Positions 43,763-52,984 are shown, counted from the stretch's first letter. The stretch is 64,000 nucleotides of DNA from Lysinibacillus odysseyi (GCA_014595895.1 JABUKB010000004.1:62001-126000), one strand, 5' to 3'. The notes: generated by a model not told the origin, from the letters alone. Program-made: numbers and translations.

Positions 43763-44812
43763 ATGAGAGTATCGAAAGAGCAGTTGCACAAATTAATTAT
43801 GGATAAGCTTCATAAGGCTGGATTAACTGAAGAACACGCTAGTGGTGTAGCAGATGTTCTTGTTCACGCAGATGCACGAGGTGTACATTCCCACGGAGCA
43901 ATGCGAGTAGAATATTATGCTGAAAGAATTGCCAAAGGCGGCATTAATCGAAATCCGGATTTTAAATTTGAAAAAACAGGTCCATGTACAGCTGTATTTC
44001 ACGGTGATAATGGAGTAGGGCATGTAGCAGCTAAACAGGCAATGGATGAAGCAATCAAAATGGCAAAGGAAAACGGTGTGGCTGTAGTAGGTGTAAGCAG
44101 AATCGGTCACAGCGGTGCACTTTCTTATTTTGTACAGCAAGCAGCCAATGCCGATTTAGTTGGTATTTCAGTATGTCAATCTGATCCGATGGTCGTTCCG
44201 TTTGGTGGAGCAGAACCTTATTATGGGACAAATCCTATTGCGTTTGCTGCACCAGGACAAGATGGCAAACATATTACGTTTGATATGGCGACTACTGTTC
44301 AGGCTTGGGGAAAAATTCTTCATGCAAGATCGAAGAATGAAGCAATTCCAGATACATGGGCTGTTGATAGCAACGGGGAACCAACAACAGATCCATTCAA
44401 AGTAAATGCGTTATTGCCGATTGCTGGACCAAAAGGTTATGGCCTCATGATGATGGTGGACGTTCTTTCTGGAATCCTATTAGGACTTCCATTTGGAAAC
44501 AAAGTATCTTCTATGTACCATGATTTAACGGAACATCGAAATCTAGGACAACTTCATATCGTTATTAATCCAGAGTATTTCACGGGATTAAGTTCTTTTA
44601 AAGAAGCTATTTCTCAAACAATGCAAGATTTAAATAACATTAAACCAGCTCCAGGATATAACCAAGTGTATTATCCAGGACAGAGAAGTGCCGAAAGAGA
44701 AGAAGCATATGAAAAGGACGGCATTGAAATTGTAGATCATATCTATGAATACTTAACTTCAGATGTTGTTCACAACAACTCCTATGATAATAAAAGCCCT
44801 TTTGCAAAATAA
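43763..44812 (+). CDS. allD: Ureidoglycolate dehydrogenase, copy 2
   Basis: This 349-residue tandem paralogue has the same conserved blocks as copy 1 (VHSHGAMRVEYYAERI, GHSGALSYF, CQSDPMVVPFGGAEPYYGTN, KGYGLMMMVDVL). Differences cluster in the first 40 residues, around residues 70-85 and in the last third (AEREEAYEKDGIEIVDHIYE). AGGGGTGAGAG is its own ribosome site, so the two are translated separately. Two intact dehydrogenases may form mixed dimers or act on different ureido acids. Confidence 0.92.
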   Translation: MRVSKEQLHKLIMDKLHKAGLTEEHASGVADVLVHADARGVHSHGAMRVEYYAERIAKGGINRNPDFKFEKTGPCTAVFHGDNGVGHVAAKQAMDEAIKMAKENGVAVVGVSRIGHSGALSYFVQQAANADLVGISVCQSDPMVVPFGGAEPYYGTNPIAFAAPGQDGKHITFDMATTVQAWGKILHARSKNEAIPDTWAVDSNGEPTTDPFKVNALLPIAGPKGYGLMMMVDVLSGILLGLPFGNKVSSMYHDLTEHRNLGQLHIVINPEYFTGLSSFKEAISQTMQDLNNIKPAPGYNQVYYPGQRSAEREEAYEKDGIEIVDHIYEYLTSDVVHNNSYDNKSPFAK

Positions 44813-44832
44813 TAAATAAACATGCTGTAGGA

Positions 44833-44863
44833 AAGGGCGGCTTGAGAGAAAGTCGCCCTTCTT
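44833..44863 (+). terminator. Hairpin after allD 2
   Basis: AAGGGCG pairs with CGCCCTT around GCTTGAGAGAAAGT, with CTT behind. The T run is weak, so it may only reduce transcription into fdrA. Confidence 0.6.
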
Positions 44864-45001
44864 AAATTGGGTAATGGTAATATTTTCAATAAATTTCCTG
44901 CATATAAATATCAGGGTTTAAAATTTTCTGATAATTGATAGGTAGTAATCATACAAGTCGTTTTAGGTAAACGTAAAAAAGAAGAAGAGGTGCAAATACA
45001 C

Positions 45002-46747
45002 ATGCTTTATACAATTGTAAAACAGAATTCTTATCAGGATTCAGTTAACTTAATGCTTCTTACAAACAAGATTTCAACAATGGAAGGCATTAACAAAGTT
45101 CAAATCATGATGGGAACTCCAGCCAATAAGGATATCTTAAAAGCAGCTGACCTATACACAGAAGAACTAGAAGGTGCTGCTTCTAACGATATGTGTATCG
45201 TTGTTGATACTGATTCAGACGAGAAAATCCAAGAGGTTCTTGAGGAAGTAGACAACTATTTAAGTAACCAAGCAATTTCAGGAAGTAAAGAAACTTTCGA
45301 AACTGTTCGTTCTTGGGATAAAGCGACTACTGCATTACCGGATGCAAACCTGGCGATTATCTCTACACCAGGTCAATATGCAGCTGAAGAAGCAGAAAAA
45401 GCAATCGACCGAGATATGCACGTACTTATTTTCAGTGACAACGTATCAATTGAAGATGAGCGCCGCATTAAAGAAAAAGCACATGAAAAGGGTCTTCTTG
45501 TAATGGGTCCTGACTGCGGTACAGCAGTAGTTTCAGGAGTGCCTCTTGCATTTGCAAACGTAATGAAAACTGGAAAAATCGGTGTAATCGGAGCTTCTGG
45601 TACTGGTATCCAAGAAGTAACAACAGAAATCGACCGTTTAGGCGCTGGCGTTAGCCATGCAATCGGTACTGGTGGTCGTGACCTAAATGATAAAATTGGC
45701 GCGATTACAATGTTAGATGGAATCAAAGCATTAGCACAACATAGCCAAACAGAAGTAATTACATTAATTTCAAAGCCACCTGCTAAAGAAGTACGCGACG
45801 AAGTTGTTAACTTACTTCAAAGCCTTTCTAAACCAGTGGTTGCAATTTTCCTTGGTGAAGAACCACATAACCATGAAGGCAATGTGTACTATGCTAATAC
45901 ACTAGAAGAAACAGCTGCGATTGCTGTTGATCTTGTGAAAGGCAACACTATTAAACCAAACTACAATACATTACAAGGTGAAGTACCTGCTGTAGAGTTA
46001 AAACCAGAGCAAAAAACAATTAAAGGTTTATACTCAGGCGGTACATTAGGTTATGAAGCCGCTACTTTAATTAGTAGAGGTATTAACTACGATAATACTG
46101 GTGAGCATGAGGAAGGCTACCTTCTAAATGCAAATGGATTTGAAGTAATCGACCTTGGCGATGATATTTATACACAAGGTAAACCACACCCAATGATCGA
46201 TCCAGAGACACGAGTTCAATACTTCCAAAAAGCAGCACAAGATGAGTCAACTGCAATCATCCTATTTGATGTTGTTCTTGGATACGGTTCTCATGAAGAT
46301 ATGGCAGGCGCGCTTATCCCTGGCATCGAGAAAATCCAAAAAGAAGCACAAGCAAATGGCAAAAACATTTACTTCTTAGCAACTGTATGTGGTACTGACC
46401 AAGACCCACAAGGCATCGATGAGCAAAAAGCAAAATTAGAAAAAGCTGGCGTTATCTTACGTGATAGCAATAACCAAGCTGTTCTAACTGCTTTAGCAAT
46501 GCTTGATATTCAAATCGAAGAAGTACAAAAAGAAGTAGTTGCTGCAAAAGAAACTGCAACAGCTGAAATTACTGTTTCAGAAGCTATCGAAAAATTATTA
46601 ACTGAAAAACCAAGCGTTGTGAATGTTGGATTAAAGAAATTCACAGAAGCAATTACTGCTAACGGCGGAAGAGTTGTTCAATATGACTGGCGTCCAGTAG
46701 CTGGCGGTAACCCAAGAATGCGTAAAATTTTAAGTGTACTTCGCTAA
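45002..46747 (+). CDS. allF: FdrA-family protein, oxamate carbamoyltransferase subunit
   Basis: This 581-residue FdrA protein resembles the acyl-CoA synthetase/succinyl-CoA ligase fold: LAIISTPGQYAAEEAEKAID, LVMGPDCGTAVVSGVPLAFA and IGVIGASGTGIQEVTTEIDR. It ends with KKFTEAITANGGRVVQYDWRP, characteristic of FdrA. In E. coli the FdrA-YlbE-YlbF set has been reported as oxamate carbamoyltransferase, converting oxalurate and phosphate to oxamate and carbamoyl phosphate (recalled, not checked). GAGGTG sets the ATG at 45002. A structured gap of about 200 bases separates it from allG. Confidence 0.9.
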   Translation: MLYTIVKQNSYQDSVNLMLLTNKISTMEGINKVQIMMGTPANKDILKAADLYTEELEGAASNDMCIVVDTDSDEKIQEVLEEVDNYLSNQAISGSKETFETVRSWDKATTALPDANLAIISTPGQYAAEEAEKAIDRDMHVLIFSDNVSIEDERRIKEKAHEKGLLVMGPDCGTAVVSGVPLAFANVMKTGKIGVIGASGTGIQEVTTEIDRLGAGVSHAIGTGGRDLNDKIGAITMLDGIKALAQHSQTEVITLISKPPAKEVRDEVVNLLQSLSKPVVAIFLGEEPHNHEGNVYYANTLEETAAIAVDLVKGNTIKPNYNTLQGEVPAVELKPEQKTIKGLYSGGTLGYEAATLISRGINYDNTGEHEEGYLLNANGFEVIDLGDDIYTQGKPHPMIDPETRVQYFQKAAQDESTAIILFDVVLGYGSHEDMAGALIPGIEKIQKEAQANGKNIYFLATVCGTDQDPQGIDEQKAKLEKAGVILRDSNNQAVLTALAMLDIQIEEVQKEVVAAKETATAEITVSEAIEKLLTEKPSVVNVGLKKFTEAITANGGRVVQYDWRPVAGGNPRMRKILSVLR

Positions 46748-46772
46748 TATTAGTTTCTAAAGCTTCCTGCTA

Positions 46773-46893
46773 CATCCTGTTAAGCACAAGTCTAATCTCT
46801 CAACAAGGTGTTCTTTCCCCTTGTTAGAGAATTGGCTTTGTGACTTAAGGATCAATCGGGAAAACACATCGATCTGCACACAGGGATCGGTGT
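46773..46893 (+). ncRNA. Structured RNA element between allF and allG
   Basis: A long imperfect hairpin spans 46773-46851: ATCCTGTTAAG, CACAAG, TCTC and AACAAGG pair with CCTTGTT, GAGA, CTTTGTG and CTTAAGGAT around TGTTCTTTCC. A second stem follows at 46862-46893: AACAC-AT-CGATC with GATCGGTGTT. No U tract follows either, so termination is unlikely. It could be a processing site, a translation control element for allG or a ligand-binding leader. It matches no riboswitch I know. Confidence 0.5.
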
Positions 46894-46951
46894 TGAAGAT
46901 GTGAGGAAACAATAGTATTTGTAATTATTGAATGTTCAGGAGGAAAGCATA

Positions 46952-48235
46952 ATGTACGGACAATTTAAAACAATCGATGAAGCAAACAGAGCGGTTATCG
47001 ATAAGGTTGTATCAGGAGCGCCATTTTTAGTAGATGTTGTTCCAGCTAAATCTGTTATCAAAGAATTAAACGGAAAAGTATTACTTCATGCAGGACCACC
47101 AATCAAATGGGAAAACATGACAAGCCCAATGCAAGGTTCTTGTGTAGGAGCTACATTATTTGAAGGTTGGGCATCTAACGCTGATGAAGCATTTAAAATG
47201 CTTGAAAATGGAGAAATCGAATTTATTCCATGTCACCATGTGAACGCTGTTGGTCCAATGGGCGGTATTACATCTGGAAACATGCCAGTTCTTGTTGTAG
47301 AAAACCGTGATGGCGGAAATCAAGCATACTGTACATTAAACGAAGGTATTGGTGCGGTTCTACGTTTTGGTGCTTATTCTGAAGAAGTAATCAACCGCTT
47401 AGGATGGTTCAGAGACGTTCTTGGTCCAACACTATCGAAAGCTTTACAAGTTAAAGGTGATGGATTAAACGTAAACGTTGCGATTGCAAAAGCAATCACA
47501 ATGGGGGATGAGTTCCACCAACGTAATATCGCTGGTTCACTTATTTTCTTAAAAGACATCGTGCCATATATTTTACAAACAGATGTAGATGATAAAGATA
47601 AGCAAGATGTTATTCAATTCTTAGCAGATACAGACCAATTCTTCCTAAACATTGCGATGGCAACTAGTAAAGCAATCATGGATACAGCACGTGAAATCCA
47701 ACACGGTACTGTTGTAACAGCAATGTGCCGTAACGGTCATGAGTTCGGAATCCGTATTGCAGGTATGGGCGACCAATGGTTTACAGCACCTGTTAATACA
47801 CCTCAAGGTCTATTCTTCACTGGATACGATCAAGACATGGCTTGTCCAGACATGGGTGATAGTGCCATCACTGAAACATTCGGTGTCGGCGGTATGGCGA
47901 TGATCGCTGCTCCTGGTGTTACTCGTTTCGTAGGTGCTGGTGGTATGGACGATGCAGTTACTACAAGTAATGATATGATGGAAATTTGTATCGATCATAA
48001 CCCTAACTACTCTATTCCAACTTGGGATTTCAAAGGTTCTTGCCTTGGAATCGACGCAAGAAAAGTTGTTGAGACTGGTATCGAGCCGGTAATCAACACT
48101 GGTATTGCTCATAAAGAAGCAGGGGTAGGTCAAATTGGTGCAGGTACAGTTCGTGCTCCATTAGCTTGCTTTGAAAAAGCAATCGATGCATACGCTGTAA
48201 AACTGGGTCTAATTGAACCGGAAGTGAATGAATAA
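46952..48235 (+). CDS. allG: DUF1116 protein (YlbE), oxamate carbamoyltransferase subunit
   Basis: This 427-residue DUF1116 protein has GPPIKWENMTSPMQGSCVGA near residue 50, HHVNAVGPMGGITSGNMPV, AMCRNGHEFGIRIAGMGDQW and GFCGTD-like WDFKGSCLGIDARKVV. GGAGG sets the ATG at 46952. Its stop overlaps the allH start by 8 bases, so the two are translationally coupled. The protein is predicted to form a complex with AllF and AllH. DUF1116 and FdrA nearly always occur together, which supports a joint enzyme. Confidence 0.9.
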   Translation: MYGQFKTIDEANRAVIDKVVSGAPFLVDVVPAKSVIKELNGKVLLHAGPPIKWENMTSPMQGSCVGATLFEGWASNADEAFKMLENGEIEFIPCHHVNAVGPMGGITSGNMPVLVVENRDGGNQAYCTLNEGIGAVLRFGAYSEEVINRLGWFRDVLGPTLSKALQVKGDGLNVNVAIAKAITMGDEFHQRNIAGSLIFLKDIVPYILQTDVDDKDKQDVIQFLADTDQFFLNIAMATSKAIMDTAREIQHGTVVTAMCRNGHEFGIRIAGMGDQWFTAPVNTPQGLFFTGYDQDMACPDMGDSAITETFGVGGMAMIAAPGVTRFVGAGGMDDAVTTSNDMMEICIDHNPNYSIPTWDFKGSCLGIDARKVVETGIEPVINTGIAHKEAGVGQIGAGTVRAPLACFEKAIDAYAVKLGLIEPEVNE

Positions 48236-49121
48236 TTACATTCTTTTTGGGGAGGAATATAGTTACCTTATTCCTCCCCTTCTTTCTCAAAATGAAAATG
48301 GATACGTTCATAGTCGGTTTTCCAATGGCTTCAATATTAAAATGAAGGATTCCTTAGTTTTTATTGGGAATACTAAAAACGGTCTCCTGCCATTTGGAAT
48401 TCATCTTCAAGGAGAAGATACATTTCGGGCTGTTTCCTCAGTAAAGAACGGAGAACCAGTTTTATGGAATAGCGCAACAAACTCCATTGAATTTTCAGAG
48501 CTAGCGATCAGTCTGGAAAAAGGGAAAAGCTTTAAGAATGAATTAATTCCATTAAAAAGCCGAGAGATTTTTAAGGATCGTTTTGAACAGTTTTGTTCAC
48601 AACTAAAACAAATAGAAAGCCGAACTGGATTGGATGTTTCCATAAATGAATTTGTAAATAGATATAAAGCAGCCGGCGAGAAAAATTGGCATGGTGTTGA
48701 ACTCTATTTACTGAAGCTGATGGAAGCGGCTATGTCGGATGATGAAATGTCAATTGAAGAAGCTCTGAGATATTTTCTTGGAAGAGGACAAGGTTTGACA
48801 CCTTCGGGAGACGATATGATTGTCGGGCTGCTTGCCGTTGATGCCGTATCCTCTTTTCTTTCCGATGGCTTTTATCAAAAAGTTTCAGAGCTGATTGAAG
48901 GCGAGTCCGTAACAACTGATGTGGCAAAGGAATATTTGCGCTATGCACTCAAACAGGAGTACAGCTCAACTATTTCCGATGTGGTCAATGCACTTGCTGG
49001 CGGAAATACCTCTGATTTTGAGAAAGTCTTTCATGATTTGATTGGAGTTGGACACAGTTCAGGATTAGATACAGCATTCGGTATTTTGATTGGAATGTTG
49101 GTTTTAGAAAACAAACAATAG
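48228..49121 (+). CDS. allH: DUF2877 protein (YlbF), oxamate carbamoyltransferase subunit
   Basis: This 297-residue DUF2877 protein has NGYVHSRFSNGFNIKMKD near the start, LLPFGIHLQ, and the family hallmark LGRGQGLTPSGDDMIVGLLA near residue 185, then VGHSSGLDTAFGILIGM. The ATG overlaps the end of allG (ATGAATAA), with no ribosome site of its own, so it relies on coupled reinitiation. A perfect 11-bp hairpin with a T-rich tail lies at codons 8-18. The carbamate kinase gene follows after 36 bases. Confidence 0.9.
   Translation: MNNYILFGEEYSYLIPPLLSQNENGYVHSRFSNGFNIKMKDSLVFIGNTKNGLLPFGIHLQGEDTFRAVSSVKNGEPVLWNSATNSIEFSELAISLEKGKSFKNELIPLKSREIFKDRFEQFCSQLKQIESRTGLDVSINEFVNRYKAAGEKNWHGVELYLLKLMEAAMSDDEMSIEEALRYFLGRGQGLTPSGDDMIVGLLAVDAVSSFLSDGFYQKVSELIEGESVTTDVAKEYLRYALKQEYSSTISDVVNALAGGNTSDFEKVFHDLIGVGHSSGLDTAFGILIGMLVLENKQ
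48249..48287 (+). terminator. Terminator-like hairpin inside the start of allH
   Basis: GGGGAGGAATA pairs perfectly with TATTCCTCCCC around TAGTTACCT, followed by TTCTTTCT. It is inside the coding sequence, about 20 bases after the allH start. Ribosomes arriving from allG would keep it open; without translation it could end transcription before allH-allK. Confidence 0.55.
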
Positions 49122-49157
49122 AAACAGAAATAAATTTAAAAGTTGGAGAGTGTTTAA

Positions 49158-50096
49158 ATGAGTAAAGTCGTTCTAGCGATAGGCGGAAACGCTATCATTA
49201 AAGAAGGCCAAAAGGGTACAATCGAAGAACAACAGCAAAATATTATCGAAAGTGGTAAACCTGTGCTAGACTTAATTGAGCAGGGGCATACAGTTGTCAT
49301 TACTCACGGAAATGGTCCACAAGTCGGCAATACGTTAATCAGAGGAGAAATGGCCAAATCAGCGGTTCCAGAATATCCTTTAGATGTACTTGATGCAGAA
49401 ACTCAAGGAAACTTGGGCTATTTAATCCAGCAAGCGTTTACGAATGAAATGGCTGCACGAAATATTAATAAAACAGTTGCTACCGTTGTAACACAATCAG
49501 TTGTTTCGAAAGATGATCCAGCATTCGACAACCCTACAAAACCGATTGGACCATTCTATTCAAAAGAAGAAATGGAGAAAATTGTAGCAGAGCGCAATCT
49601 TACGTTTGTAGAAGACAGCGGAAGAGGATATCGACGTGTTGTTGCATCTCCGAAACCTACAAAAATCGTAGAAAAAGAAGCGATTGAAGCAATGCTTGAA
49701 AAGGATATCGTAGTTGTTACTGCTGGCGGTGGCGGTATTCCTGTAACTGAAAATAACGGCCAATTACAAGGTGTTGAAGCTGTTATCGATAAAGATTTCG
49801 CGAGTGCATTGCTTGCGGCTGATATCAATGCAGACTATTTATTCATTTTAACAGGCGTTGAGCAAGTTGCTATTAACTTTGGTACTCCAAACCAGCAAAA
49901 CCTGTTAGAAATGACGGTTGAAGAAGCGCTTCGTTATATGGAAGAAGGCCAATTCCCGAAAGGAAGCATGGGTCCGAAAATTGAGGCAGCGATTCTTTTC
50001 CTACAAAAAGGCGGAAAGAATGTTATCATTACTTCTATTGATAAGTTACAAGATGCTCTTGAAGGAAAAACAGGTACACGTATTGTTATGAACTAA
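49158..50096 (+). CDS. arcC: Carbamate kinase
   Basis: This 312-residue kinase is of the amino acid kinase fold: KVVLAIGGNAIIKEGQKG at the start, VVITHGNGPQVGNTLIRGE, RGYRRVVASPKP, VTAGGGGIPV, KDFASALLA and FPKGSMGPKIEAAI. It transfers the phosphate of carbamoyl phosphate to ADP, giving ATP, ammonia and CO2. Placed after allFGH, it is the energy-yielding last step of oxalurate breakdown (allK in E. coli naming). There is no arginine deiminase operon here, so the arginine route is not its context. Confidence 0.93.
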   Translation: MSKVVLAIGGNAIIKEGQKGTIEEQQQNIIESGKPVLDLIEQGHTVVITHGNGPQVGNTLIRGEMAKSAVPEYPLDVLDAETQGNLGYLIQQAFTNEMAARNINKTVATVVTQSVVSKDDPAFDNPTKPIGPFYSKEEMEKIVAERNLTFVEDSGRGYRRVVASPKPTKIVEKEAIEAMLEKDIVVVTAGGGGIPVTENNGQLQGVEAVIDKDFASALLAADINADYLFILTGVEQVAINFGTPNQQNLLEMTVEEALRYMEEGQFPKGSMGPKIEAAILFLQKGGKNVIITSIDKLQDALEGKTGTRIVMN

Positions 50097-50170
50097 AATT
50101 AGTTCGAATCCGTTACTAATTTTTATAAAAAGAATAGAAATTGTTTTTCAATTAGTATATATTTTTGGTT

Positions 50171-50227
50171 CTGTTTACCGTTACTTTCTTTATGAATGTA
50201 GCGGTAGACAGTACTTTTTTCTTTTTT
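50171..50227 (+). terminator. Terminator after carbamate kinase gene
   Basis: CTGTTTACCGTTAC pairs with GTAGCGGTAGACAG (two G-U pairs), followed by TACTTTTTTCTTTTTT. The remaining 190 bases to the next gene are AT-rich with no other signal recognised. Confidence 0.85.
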
Positions 50228-50415
50228 ACATGAATTGAATCGGATGAGTATTTAAGGGATTCTTTTCTTTCTTCATAGTCCAGAATATCATTTTATTCAT
50301 ACATAATTATAAGCAGCCTGAAAAAATGTTAGGGACTTACTAAGAATTGTTATGCCCCATTTTAGTGATTTTAATATTCTGAATATATAAAAATATTAAG
50401 ATAGGAGATATCTAT

Positions 50416-51672
50416 ATGGATAGCAGACAAAGATATCAAATACTTTTGAATACAATCAATCAATATAACACGGGTGATATAGGAATCACAAGGGTTGCGT
50501 ATACAAATGAAGAGCAGGCTTGCACACAAGAGTTTATGCGTATGTGTAAAGCGGCAGGTTTGGAAAGCCGTATAGATGAGTGCGGGAACGTTATTGCAAG
50601 AAGAGAAGGCAGAATAAAGGGGCTTCCACCCGTAATAATGGGGTCTCATTTAGATACGGTTTATCAAGCTGGTAAGTATGACGGAGTAGTAGGGGTTACG
50701 GCTGCACTGGAAGTTATTAAACGCCTTAATGAAAAAGGTATTGAAACAGATCATCCAATTGAAATTATATCATTCGCTTGTGAAGAATCAGCGCGCTTTG
50801 GCATTTCCACATTAGGAAGCAAAGCGATGACGGGATCATTTGATAAAGAGAAAGTTAGATATTTAAAAGACCGTAATGGCGTTACATTGGAAGAGGCACT
50901 TTCTTTATGTGCATTTGATATTGATAGTGTTGAAAATGCTGATAGAAAAGGCGAAAATATAAAAGCCTTTTTAGAACTGCACGTAGAGCAAGGTCCAGTA
51001 CTGGAGAACGAACATAAAAAGATTGGTATCGTTACGGGAATAGCGGCTCCGGTTAGATTTTCTATAAAAATAATCGGAACTCCTGCACATTCCGGCACAA
51101 CCCCGATGAATATGCGAAACGATGCCCTTCTTGGTGCATCTGAAATCGTATTGGAACTTGAAAAAGCAGCATTAAATGAACAAAATTACGGAACGGTCGC
51201 TACTGTGGGTGTTCTAGATATACAATCTGGTGCCATGAATGTGGTACCGGGCGAAGTGGAAGTTAAAGTTGACATTAGAGGAACATCTTTAGAGTCGAGG
51301 CAGCGTGTGCTAGATCATCTAAATCGAACAATAGAATCGGTAGGCAGAAATAGAAATCTGGAAATCATTAGCGAAGAAATAATTTCCGAGGAACCAGTAT
51401 TGTTATCCAATGAAATTATTGAGAGTATACAAACGATTTGCAACGAACAGGATATCTCTTACAAGTTGATGCCGAGTGGAGCAGGTCACGATGCTATGAA
51501 TATGGTGAAACTATGCCCTACTGGAATGATTTTTGTGCCATCTTTCCATGGTCTTAGTCACCATCCGGATGAATATACCGATCTCGATGATATATTGCTG
51601 GGTATTGATATATTAGAAAAAGTGATAATTCATTATTCCAAAAAGGATTCTATACTTCACGGAAATAAGTAA
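50416..51672 (+). CDS. M20-family amidohydrolase, AllC/ureidoglycolate amidohydrolase-like
   Basis: The 418-residue enzyme has the same metal-site pattern as AllC (MGSHLDTVYQAGKYDGVVG, FACEESARFGISTLGS, ELHVEQGPVLE, AHSGTTPMNMRNDAL, PSGAGHDAMNM) but is clearly diverged from it. Family members hydrolyse allantoate, ureidoglycolate or N-carbamoyl amino acids. As the last gene of the island, behind its own terminator-separated promoter region, it might hydrolyse ureidoglycolate to glyoxylate or N-carbamoyl amino acids. TAGGAG lies 8 bases before the ATG. Specificity cannot be settled by reading. Confidence 0.85.
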   Translation: MDSRQRYQILLNTINQYNTGDIGITRVAYTNEEQACTQEFMRMCKAAGLESRIDECGNVIARREGRIKGLPPVIMGSHLDTVYQAGKYDGVVGVTAALEVIKRLNEKGIETDHPIEIISFACEESARFGISTLGSKAMTGSFDKEKVRYLKDRNGVTLEEALSLCAFDIDSVENADRKGENIKAFLELHVEQGPVLENEHKKIGIVTGIAAPVRFSIKIIGTPAHSGTTPMNMRNDALLGASEIVLELEKAALNEQNYGTVATVGVLDIQSGAMNVVPGEVEVKVDIRGTSLESRQRVLDHLNRTIESVGRNRNLEIISEEIISEEPVLLSNEIIESIQTICNEQDISYKLMPSGAGHDAMNMVKLCPTGMIFVPSFHGLSHHPDEYTDLDDILLGIDILEKVIIHYSKKDSILHGNK

Positions 51673-51679
51673 ACCGGTG

Positions 51680-51713
51680 ACAGCAACAAATTTTTTTGTT
51701 GCTGTTTTATTTT
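51680..51713 (+). terminator. Terminator of the allantoin island
   Basis: ACAGCAACAAA pairs with TTTGTTGCTGT, followed by TTTATTTT. A second stem, AAAGCAGT with ACTGCTTT plus TTGG, follows at 51727-51767, so two terminators stand in tandem. Confidence 0.88.
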
Positions 51714-51917
51714 AAAGATGAAATAGAAAGCAGTGGGTATAGAAAAACTATATGCCAACTGCTTTTTGGTTTATAAAAATACCTTTCAGGACCGATATTT
51801 GTTAAAATAAACATTGCCGATTTTCACAGATTATAAATGGCCAGGCGTAAGATGTTTAATGATTTTTTGAATAAGCGTTTAAAGTTGTATCCAATAGCGA
51901 GAGGATTTGAGTTTGAA

Positions 51918-52907
51918 ATGATAGATAATTTTTGGCGTGATTTACCGCGACCATTTTTTGTACTTGCCCCAATGGAAGATGTAACAGATGTTGTTTTCCG
52001 CCATGTAGTGAGTAAAGCCGGTCGACCGGATGTATTTTTCACAGAGTTTACAAATTCGGATAGCTATTGTCATCCGGATGGCATGAAAAGCGTACGCGGC
52101 CGTTTGACTTTTACGGAAGATGAGCAGCCAATGGTGGCACATATTTGGGGGGATAATCCTGAATATTTCCGTCAAATGAGTATTGGGATGGCAGAGCTAG
52201 GGTTTAAAGGCATCGATATTAATATGGGATGCCCTGTACCGAATGTAGCATCGAGAGGGAAAGGCAGCGGTCTTATTCTGCGCCCGGACATTGCGGCAGA
52301 ATTGATTCAAGCAGCAAAAGCGGGTGGACTGCCTGTCAGTGTGAAAACACGACTGGGCTATAGCGATGTGAATGAGTGGGAGGAGTGGCTTACGCATATT
52401 TTGAAACAGGATATTGCGAATCTTTCTATTCATTTGCGTACAAGAAAGGAAATGAGCCAAGCAGCTGCGCATTGGGAGCTGATTCCGGAGATCAAAGAAT
52501 TGCGTGACCGTATTGCACCAAATACACTACTTACCATCAATGGAGACATTCCTGACCGTCAAACGGGACTGCAGCTTGCTGAACAATATGGTATTGATGG
52601 GGTAATGATTGGGCGAGGTATTTTTAAAAACCCTTTTGCTTTTGAAAAAGAGCCAAAAGAACATAACAGACAAGAATACCTTGATCTTTTAAGATTACAG
52701 CTTGATCTTCAAAATCAATATGCAGAAGAAGTGCCACGTTCCATCACAGGACTTCACCGTTTTTTCAAGATTTATGTCAAAGGATTCCGTGGAGCTGGGG
52801 AATTAAGAAATCAATTGATGCACACAAAATCAACAGATGAAGTACGTGCCTTGCTTGATAACTTTGAAAAAGAACATGAATCAGACGAGGATAGTGAAAT
52901 GATATAA
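51918..52907 (+). CDS. tRNA-dihydrouridine synthase
   Basis: This 329-residue FMN enzyme of the Dus family has [20 protein letters not shown] at the start, [23 protein letters not shown] with the catalytic Cys, [27 protein letters not shown] and [14 protein letters not shown]. It reduces specific uridines in tRNA. The frame is open to 51837, but related proteins start at the equivalent of [12 protein letters not shown], which puts the start at 51918; the ribosome site is weak. It closely resembles the Dus-like group of Bacillus with HIWGDNPE. It is a monocistronic housekeeping gene. Confidence 0.92.
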   Translation: MIDNFWRDLPRPFFVLAPMEDVTDVVFRHVVSKAGRPDVFFTEFTNSDSYCHPDGMKSVRGRLTFTEDEQPMVAHIWGDNPEYFRQMSIGMAELGFKGIDINMGCPVPNVASRGKGSGLILRPDIAAELIQAAKAGGLPVSVKTRLGYSDVNEWEEWLTHILKQDIANLSIHLRTRKEMSQAAAHWELIPEIKELRDRIAPNTLLTINGDIPDRQTGLQLAEQYGIDGVMIGRGIFKNPFAFEKEPKEHNRQEYLDLLRLQLDLQNQYAEEVPRSITGLHRFFKIYVKGFRGAGELRNQLMHTKSTDEVRALLDNFEKEHESDEDSEMI

Positions 52908-52931
52908 GTTTTAAAAAGGGAGATTTAACGG

Positions 52932-52968
52932 TAGCAATACAGTTCATGGTTATTCTCCCGTATTGCTA
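52932..52968 (+). repeat. Hairpin after dus
   Basis: TAGCAATAC pairs with GTATTGCTA. GGGAGA (52919) can also pair with TCTCCC (52954), giving a competing fold. No T run follows. Confidence 0.5.
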
Positions 52969-52984
52969 ATAATATAAATTAACA

